Positions 25,001 through 30,393 of a stretch of 30,393 nt of DNA are shown here, piece by piece (positions within the stretch are counted from its first letter, which is position 1; every line of letters starts with the position of its first letter). The notes under the pieces were generated by a model, which ran no database searches, had not been told where the DNA came from, and saw only the letters and a program-made list of their open reading frames with translations. The stretch comes from Phycisphaerales bacterium UBA1845 (GTDB lineage Bacteria > Planctomycetota > Phycisphaerae > UBA1845): positions 7,415 through 37,807 of the forward strand of contig DDIR01000012.1 in the NCBI GenBank assembly GCA_002338715.1. The letters are read 5' to 3'. The position numbers were made by a program, and so were the translations under genes.

Positions 25001-25038
25001 CGGGCCACTTCATGCAAATGAAGTGGTCCGTTTTTTTT
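25001..25038 (+). terminator. Strong terminator after the PEP-CTERM gene
   Basis: A 13-bp stem (25001-25013 with 25018-25030, two G-T pairs) with a GCAA tetraloop is followed by eight T residues (25031-25038). It also separates this gene from the convergent arylsulfotransferase-like gene ending at 25087. Confidence 0.92.
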
Positions 25039-25086
25039 GCGCGCACACCCCCAACTCGCCAGGGAAAGTTCACGCAACACAACGCA

Positions 25087-26331
25087 CTATTTCTTGATGG
25101 CTTCGATGAACTCGATCGGGTAACGGCGGATGCGGCCCAGGGTGCTTCGCTCGCCCGATTCATCTTCAAAGGGGCTGTAGTAATCCCAAACGATCTCACC
25201 GTTGGACGTCACTTCGAACGCGTGCCCTCGTTCCGATTCCGCGATCAGCGTGTTTCCGTTGGGCAATCGCTGCGATGAGCCGCGACTCTTCGTGTAGAAA
25301 TCGGTCGGGTTCTTGGCTTTGTATTCCCAGACAATCTTCTTGGTGACGGGGTCGAGCTCGATGACGCGCGACCAGTCGCGCCCCAGCCCGTTGTCGAAGA
25401 GCAGGATGTGCCCGTTGTCGAGCACCGTCGCGTCGTGTGGCCCGGAGATCTCATTCTGCCCCCACGTCCAGATCGCTTTCTCCGACTTGCGGTCGATGAT
25501 GGCGATGGTGTCCTGGTGGCGAATGCAGACGAGGATGTTGTCGAGGCCAAAGATCGGATTCTTCTCTGCAAGGTCTCTGCGGCGCATGGTTTCGATCGAG
25601 TTGGCGTGAAAGAGATCGATGATCTGCGAACGGCCCCATTTTTTGGGAGCAACTTCCTGAAGTTTGAATCCATCCGTTGCGTTGCTCAATGCGTCATGAA
25701 GCGAAAGCCTGTGAACGACGGTGCCGCGCGGGCTGATTTCCGAAATCGTATCGTTTCGCGATGTGATGGTCTTGTGGACCTCGGGGATGATGCGCGAATC
25801 GAACGTCAGCGCCAAAACGTTGCCATTCGGTTGAAGTTCGACGTCGTGATGGACGGGCAACTGATGCTTGGAAACTAGCTCGCCATCCCAGTTGAAATGC
25901 GCAAGGTAGCGCGCTTTGGCCGTCACGTGCGGCTGGGGTGGGTTGACGTTGTCGGCGCCGAGGGCATAAAGGTCACCGGAGGGCGTCAAGATGCAGTGCG
26001 ACCAGCGGCGGCTGGGTGATATCGACCACGATTTGATCGTCTGTCCTTCGGCATCGATGAGGACGGCTTCCGACAGTTGGGCGAGTGTGACAAGGTTATA
26101 ACCCGGTTCGGTGCGCTGCGGATCGACGTATACAACACCGACATGTTCGGGATCGTCGCCGACGACCGTACCTGCGTAGGGCAACCCGCGAAGATCATCG
26201 ATTCGCGACTTGGTATTTTGATCCTTCTTGGCGGAATCGCTGGATCGATCGCACGCACCGCAACAATGGAGCAGCGCGGCGCCGATCAACACGAGTCGTG
26301 CGAATCGCCAGGATGATTGGAGTTGCATCAT
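25087..26331 (-). CDS. Arylsulfotransferase-like beta-propeller lipoprotein
   Basis: A 414-residue exported protein; the signal sequence ends LHCCGAC and Cys27 (or Cys24) may be lipidated. The rest is a propeller of the arylsulfotransferase (ASST, Arylsulfotran_2) type, with repeated blade ends: HHDVELQPNGNVLAL, GPHDATVLDNGHILLFDNG, SSQRLPNGNTLIAES, and W-containing strands such as KAIWTWGQNE and KIVWEYK. ASST enzymes move sulfate from aryl sulfates to phenols through a catalytic His; His residues occur in each cited motif but I cannot assign the catalytic one. It is the last gene of the four-gene cassette (41 bases after the sulfatase-fold gene), suggesting sulfate or a related group handled on a surface glycan. 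Sulfotransferase activity itself is not assured. Confidence 0.75.
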   Translation of the reverse strand: MMQLQSSWRFARLVLIGAALLHCCGACDRSSDSAKKDQNTKSRIDDLRGLPYAGTVVGDDPEHVGVVYVDPQRTEPGYNLVTLAQLSEAVLIDAEGQTIKSWSISPSRRWSHCILTPSGDLYALGADNVNPPQPHVTAKARYLAHFNWDGELVSKHQLPVHHDVELQPNGNVLALTFDSRIIPEVHKTITSRNDTISEISPRGTVVHRLSLHDALSNATDGFKLQEVAPKKWGRSQIIDLFHANSIETMRRRDLAEKNPIFGLDNILVCIRHQDTIAIIDRKSEKAIWTWGQNEISGPHDATVLDNGHILLFDNGLGRDWSRVIELDPVTKKIVWEYKAKNPTDFYTKSRGSSQRLPNGNTLIAESERGHAFEVTSNGEIVWDYYSPFEDESGERSTLGRIRRYPIEFIEAIKK

Positions 26332-26372
26332 TGATGTCGCTTCCCTATGTCGAAATGCGTTGGGCGCAGGAA

Positions 26373-27974
26373 TTATTCTTCAATCCCGTTTGAATTGACC
26401 CCGTTGGTGTCGATGTCCGCATCATCCTGCCCAGTGTAGCCCAGCGCATTCATTCGTTGGGCATGGCTTGCGGATCGCGGTCCCTTGCCGGCATGGGCGC
26501 TGTTTCCGCCGGCTTTGGTTACCGGGATCAATTGCGAAAGGATCGTCGTCGCAATTTCCGGTTCCGTCTTGAAGAGATTGTGATTCTCACCGGGGTCGAT
26601 GCTCAGGTCGTAAAGGGCGTGTTTCTTGTCCGACGACCAGATCAGTTTGTACTTGCCATCCACAACGGCGCGGAGACGCCGTAGAAACGGTTTCGGATTC
26701 CAGCCCCGGTGGGCGCTTTGAACGTCCGCGATTGGTTTCTTCGGCGGCGCAAAATAGTCCGAGTGTCGAACGCGCTGTGGCTTGGTTTGCAGAAGTGAAT
26801 GTGCATAACCATCGGAATCGGACGACGTCGCGACGCCAGCCAACTCCAGGATCGTTGGGAACGCATCGATGTTGGACACCGGATCACCGTTGCGACCGGC
26901 TTGGATGCGCGACGAATGCCAAATCATCATCGGAACCTTGAGAAGCGGTTGATACAGCGAGTACTGATGGTCGAGCAGATGGTGTTCGCAGAGATGTTCA
27001 CCGTGATCGGCTGTGATGATGACAAGCGTATTGTCCAGGTCGCCGCGCTTTTCCAGCGTCGCCATCATGCTTTGAAGTATTTCATCAAGTTCCGCGACGG
27101 CTGCATCATAGGTCAAACCGATCGCCTCCTGCTCTTCCGGGCGATAGTCCGTAAGACCGAAGACATATTCCCACATGCGGTTCCAGGAGACATCGGTTCT
27201 GTACGATCGCCTGATCTGCGCACTGCTCATGAACTTTTCGCGAAGCCGCTTCGGCGGGAGCAACGGGCGATGGGCTTCCATGTAGTTGATGAAAACGAAA
27301 AACGGTTTGTCGCCTTCGCTGCGATCGAGCCACGACGTCAGCGCGTCTTCAGCCACTTCCCCGCACGCTTTGATCGCCCAGCTTTCGACTTCACCGCTTT
27401 GAATCTTCTGCGGCAATTCACTGCTCTTGTCAGATGGGTCAATCTTGGCGCGGATGATGTTCGCGGACTTGGCCAGGTGCGGCTTGCTCCACGGATGTTC
27501 GGAGGCATCAAAGCCCTGGTCGAAGTTGTTGTCGGCGGAGATGAACGGATTGGCAGAGAACAGAAACGTTCGGTATCCGGATTGCCCAAGCGCCTCAGCC
27601 AGGGTCTTGTACTCGCCTTCCAACGTCGGATGGCTGTTGTCGGTCAGGTGCGTTGACGGCAGAAGACCGGTGAACATCGAGGCATGCGACGGCACCGTGG
27701 TGCTGGATACCGACTGGCAGTCATCAAAGACCAGCGCCTTTTTCGACCACGTGTCGAGGAAGGGCGTGGTCGGGAGGTTGTATCCATAAAGACCCAGACG
27801 ATCAGCCCGCACCGTATCAAGCACGATGAAGAGGACGTTGGGCTGGTTGGATTTCGTTTCGCCAGCCGGCTTGCAGGAAGTCGCCAACGTGCAGCACGCA
27901 ACGATGCAAACGAGTGCGAACCGGCGCATTGGCGGGCGACTTTTCTTCGATTGATGTCCGTTGATGCGATTCAT
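26373..27974 (-). CDS. Sulfatase-fold lipoprotein with Thr in place of the formylglycine residue
   Basis: A 533-residue lipoprotein (LATSC, lipid Cys34) of the alkaline phosphatase/sulfatase superfamily. The metal-site motifs are VLDTVRADRLG (Asp53, Asp58) and ITADHGEHLCEHH. The sulfatase signature CxPxR is replaced by Thr93-Val-Pro-Ser-His97 within TTVPSHASMFTG. A Thr cannot become formylglycine, so a normal sulfatase mechanism is unlikely; Thr nucleophiles occur in phosphoethanolamine and phosphoglycerol transferases of the same fold. The C-terminus has MNALGYTG and an acidic tail, like the partner at 29403. It starts three bases after the GT-C gene stop, with GGAGATGGGG upstream of the ATG. 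A transferase or hydrolase acting on a surface glycan is my preferred reading. Confidence 0.82.
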   Translation of the reverse strand: MNRINGHQSKKSRPPMRRFALVCIVACCTLATSCKPAGETKSNQPNVLFIVLDTVRADRLGLYGYNLPTTPFLDTWSKKALVFDDCQSVSSTTVPSHASMFTGLLPSTHLTDNSHPTLEGEYKTLAEALGQSGYRTFLFSANPFISADNNFDQGFDASEHPWSKPHLAKSANIIRAKIDPSDKSSELPQKIQSGEVESWAIKACGEVAEDALTSWLDRSEGDKPFFVFINYMEAHRPLLPPKRLREKFMSSAQIRRSYRTDVSWNRMWEYVFGLTDYRPEEQEAIGLTYDAAVAELDEILQSMMATLEKRGDLDNTLVIITADHGEHLCEHHLLDHQYSLYQPLLKVPMMIWHSSRIQAGRNGDPVSNIDAFPTILELAGVATSSDSDGYAHSLLQTKPQRVRHSDYFAPPKKPIADVQSAHRGWNPKPFLRRLRAVVDGKYKLIWSSDKKHALYDLSIDPGENHNLFKTEPEIATTILSQLIPVTKAGGNSAHAGKGPRSASHAQRMNALGYTGQDDADIDTNGVNSNGIEE

Positions 27975-27977
27975 CTC

Positions 27978-29396
27978 TTAAGCCCCATCTCCCGTTTCGC
28001 CGCTTACGATTTCATCTTCCCCGGGCTCATCACTTTCGGTGGCGGCGAACATTTTGGTTACACCAACAGCCGCCAGCATGATGATAAAGGGCATGAGCGG
28101 GAGTCGAAACCGCGTCAATCCAAATGCAATCGCATGGATACCGCAGAAATAACCCACCATCAGCACGATCAACCACGTGTGTCGGTTTCTCAAAGTAAGC
28201 AGCAAGCCCGGAAACGCAAGGAGCATCGCCGCAACGTACGTCAGAATCGCCGACCATTCGATCGTGTGTTGGATCGCCGGGTTCACCGGTCCGTATTGGC
28301 CCAGTTGAAAGTGGCGGATCATAAACGATGTCGGGTTCCACATGTCGATCAGTTTGTACATGGCGGCTTGGATGAAGTAACCGGGGTCGTCTTTGATGTT
28401 CTTGATCGATTCGTACTTCGCGGTTTCGACAATCTGGATGTCGGTGGGTTGATCGGTGTTGTAGCGCTTGCGGGCGATCTCGATCAACTCGGGCGCCCAA
28501 TTGGCGCGAACCGGCATGACCGGAATCGATTGAAACGGCGGCGCGTAGCTGAATTGCGGCGGATGCGGCCGATCCAGGAACGTGTGCTTGCCGGCATTAC
28601 CGCGCCAAACGTTGAAGGGACCATTGGTGTCGACGAGAACCAGTGCATCGTGAACGCGATAGTTGCGAATCGTCCAGGGGCTCAAAGCGACGACCAACGC
28701 CATCACCGTCAGCACCGATCGGCCTACTGCGCGCGAGCGGTTCGTCCAGTGGATCAGCACAAACCAGATGAGTAGAAACGGGATGAAGTAAAGAATCGCC
28801 GCCCGCGTCATCGCCGCGAACGCCAGCAACACGCCTGCAATCACGCAACTTTTCTTCGAAGGAACCGATGACGTCGTCGTGAGCAATCCAAACGCGAGCA
28901 TGACCAGAAACGTGAATACCGTCTCGGTCCAAAGCAAGTGACTGAAGGCGATCAGGTTTGGATAGATGGCGCAGAATGCCGCGGCGATCAGCGCCGACTT
29001 GCGATCAAACCATGCGCATGCGATCCAGTAGACGAGCCCGACGGTGACGGTGCTGAGAATGACCTGGGCGAATTTGACCGCGACGACACTGTGGCCGGTG
29101 ATCGCGTAAATCCCCGCAATAAACATCGTGTAGAAAGGCGGCTGATAACTGCCGGTGTATTGCGGCAAGTCGGACATCAGTGGGCTGCCTTCGTGGCGCA
29201 CCCACGATTGATAGGAACCGATGAAGCCTTCGCCGTTGAGAAGCGCTTCAGCCCGTTGCAGGTAGAGCCGTTCATCGAGCAATGGTTCGATGTGCGTCGT
29301 GACCATCAGCGCCGCGAGGCGCAGACCGAATGCAATCAGGATGATGATCCAGAAAGCTTTGCGGCTTGGTGGCTTTGCGAGGGGATTCGGGTTCAT
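27978..29396 (-). CDS. GT-C fold glycosyltransferase (GT39/ArnT-like)
   Basis: A 472-residue polytopic membrane protein with about ten to twelve helices. The first extracytoplasmic loop after helix one carries the acidic pair Asp41-Glu42 (LLDERLYLQRAE), the catalytic signature of ArnT/PMT-type enzymes that take sugar from a polyprenyl-phosphate donor. Further family features are YQPPFYTMFIAGIYAITG and SPWTIRNYRVH, typical of the Glycosyltransferase family 39 group. The soluble segment near 255-350 lies between helices. It sits between two sulfatase-fold genes, six bases after one and three bases before the other, so all are translated from one mRNA. It should add a sugar to a lipid, protein or polymer at the outer face of the inner membrane; donor and acceptor are unknown. 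Confidence 0.85.
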   Translation of the reverse strand: MNPNPLAKPPSRKAFWIIILIAFGLRLAALMVTTHIEPLLDERLYLQRAEALLNGEGFIGSYQSWVRHEGSPLMSDLPQYTGSYQPPFYTMFIAGIYAITGHSVVAVKFAQVILSTVTVGLVYWIACAWFDRKSALIAAAFCAIYPNLIAFSHLLWTETVFTFLVMLAFGLLTTTSSVPSKKSCVIAGVLLAFAAMTRAAILYFIPFLLIWFVLIHWTNRSRAVGRSVLTVMALVVALSPWTIRNYRVHDALVLVDTNGPFNVWRGNAGKHTFLDRPHPPQFSYAPPFQSIPVMPVRANWAPELIEIARKRYNTDQPTDIQIVETAKYESIKNIKDDPGYFIQAAMYKLIDMWNPTSFMIRHFQLGQYGPVNPAIQHTIEWSAILTYVAAMLLAFPGLLLTLRNRHTWLIVLMVGYFCGIHAIAFGLTRFRLPLMPFIIMLAAVGVTKMFAATESDEPGEDEIVSGETGDGA

Positions 29397-29402
29397 CGCC
29401 GA

Positions 29403-30393
29403 TCAATTCGTGGTGGCGTCGACAGGAGCCTCGTCGGATTCTTCTGACGGGGCGGCATATCCCAGCGAGCGAAGCAGTTTTTGTGTTTCGGGCGATTTGT
29501 CTTCAAACGCAGGGATCGGATTCGCTTCGTTACGCCAATCGGCCAACCGTTTCTTGAAGTCCGCAAGCACGCTCGCTTGCTGCTGATTCGCGGAGTCAAT
29601 CAGGTTGTTTTGTTCGTCGCGGTCAGCTACTAAATCGTATAGCCCATAGATGCTATCCGGATCGCGGGCGACGTATTTGAACGTTTCGGAGCGAACGCAT
29701 TGGAACTTCTTTTGATTGACCCATTCTGACTCGTCATGAAACTTCGAATCCCACCACGGTTTGGTGGCTTCGGAAAATACAGGGGCACGTTCTGGTAGCT
29801 TGCCGTCGACAACCTTTGCAAAGCTCACCCCTTCCATGCGAGGCGTCGTCGGCAGATTCAGCAGGTGGAGAATCGTCGGCGCGACATCGACGTTGGAAAC
29901 GATCCGCGACACGCGCTCGCCCGCGTGGTCTTGACCGGGGAAGCGAACGATCAACGGCGTGTGGACTTCCGAATCGTAAACCGTCGCACCGTGGCTGAAG
30001 TACGTGCGGTGTTCGTGCATCGTTTCGCCGTGGTCGGACGTGAGGATGATCAGCGACTTGTCGTAGATGCCGCGTTTTTTCAGCTCATCGAACAGGCGTC
30101 CGACGTGCTCATCGCAGTAGGTGATCTCCGCGGCGTATTCGTTGTCGAGGGCTTTGGCGAATTTCATCGCAGTCTTTAGTCGGGCAGGATTGTTCTCACC
30201 TTCCGTCAGCAGCGCTCGCACGCGTTCGATGTTCTCCATCGAACCTTTTTTGCGCTGACCCGACTGTCCGTAAAGGTTGCGATACTTGAAGGGTGCTTCG
30301 TAAGGCCAATGAACATCAAAGTAATGAATAAACATGAACAACCGGTCGCGCTCACCGGCTGGCTTGGCTTGACGCTTGTCGAGCCAGCGAATT
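29403..30393 (-). CDS. Sulfatase-fold protein, C-terminal part (cut by window edge)
   Basis: The frame is open through the window end, so only the C-terminal 329 residues or so are present; the signature active-site region with the nucleophile lies outside. Visible sulfatase motifs are HYFDVHWPYEAP, ILTSDHGETMHEH with its metal-binding Asp-His, SHGATVYDSEVHTPLIVRF, and SNVDVAPTILHLLNLP. The end, LLRSLGYAAP plus an acidic tail, matches the style of the second sulfatase-fold protein of this cassette. Whether it has Cys, Ser or Thr at the nucleophile position cannot be seen. A TTG at 30341 is only an internal codon. It is the first gene of the cassette visible here and precedes the GT-C gene by six bases. 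Confidence 0.88.
   Translation of the reverse strand, partial: IRWLDKRQAKPAGERDRLFMFIHYFDVHWPYEAPFKYRNLYGQSGQRKKGSMENIERVRALLTEGENNPARLKTAMKFAKALDNEYAAEITYCDEHVGRLFDELKKRGIYDKSLIILTSDHGETMHEHRTYFSHGATVYDSEVHTPLIVRFPGQDHAGERVSRIVSNVDVAPTILHLLNLPTTPRMEGVSFAKVVDGKLPERAPVFSEATKPWWDSKFHDESEWVNQKKFQCVRSETFKYVARDPDSIYGLYDLVADRDEQNNLIDSANQQQASVLADFKKRLADWRNEANPIPAFEDKSPETQKLLRSLGYAAPSEESDEAPVDATTN

Noticed and set aside
26799..27656. 285-codon plus-strand frame inside the sulfatase-fold gene
   Set aside because: Antisense frame; the minus-strand protein has metal motifs, lipobox and operon context.

Overview
The window (about 30 kb, moderately GC-rich, dense coding on both strands) looks like a chromosomal segment of a planctomycete, perhaps the Phycisphaerae. 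The grounds are a short PEP-CTERM protein ending in an RRRK tail, many lipoproteins and single-pass envelope proteins, a Hanks-type kinase beside a metallophosphatase, sulfatase-fold enzymes in a glycan locus, and twitching ATPase PilT on its own. The taxonomic call is inference from gene style; no rRNA or tRNA gene was seen. No transposase, integrase, CRISPR array or phage gene was recognised.

Layout. 1-3.7 kb, minus strand: type I pullulanase, a secreted S1/P1 nuclease and a DinB-fold protein in one tight run. 3.7-5.9 kb, plus: glycogen phosphorylase, divergent from the pullulanase; the two together form a glycogen/alpha-glucan breakdown module. 5.9-8.9 kb, plus: ribosomal protein L31 type B, a clear terminator, release factor 1 and PilT. 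8.9-15.4 kb, minus: an envelope operon read AsmA-like giant protein, YihY-family membrane protein, C39-like lipoprotein and a small secreted protein. 15.6-16.2 kb, minus: a lipoprotein with two Kazal domains. 16.3-18.4 kb, plus: a WecA/MraY-type sugar-phosphate transferase, possibly leaderless, overlapping a two-TM potassium channel with an RCK domain. 18.7-20.5 kb, plus: a Ser/Thr kinase followed by a PPP-like phosphatase whose second metal motif is rewritten. 20.8-22.3 kb, plus: an S41 peptidase lipoprotein. 22.4-23.7 kb, minus: a two-gene unit of an Imm21-like two-domain protein and a stand-alone EF-Tu domain-2-like barrel. 23.7-24.2 kb: about 500 bases without a gene, holding a promoter plus terminator pair (candidate small RNA) and a hairpin-rich leader. 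24.2-25.0 kb, plus: PEP-CTERM protein with a strong terminator. 25.1-30.4 kb, minus: a tight four-gene cassette of sulfatase-fold protein (cut by the window edge), GT-C glycosyltransferase, second sulfatase-fold lipoprotein with Thr where Cys/Ser is expected, and an arylsulfotransferase-like propeller.

The regions that stand out are the kinase/phosphatase pair, the Imm21-like plus EF-Tu-D2-like unit, the structured noncoding stretch beside it, and the sulfatase/GT-C/arylsulfotransferase cassette. All functional links between neighbours are inferred from gene order and from motifs visible by eye; no database search was possible.
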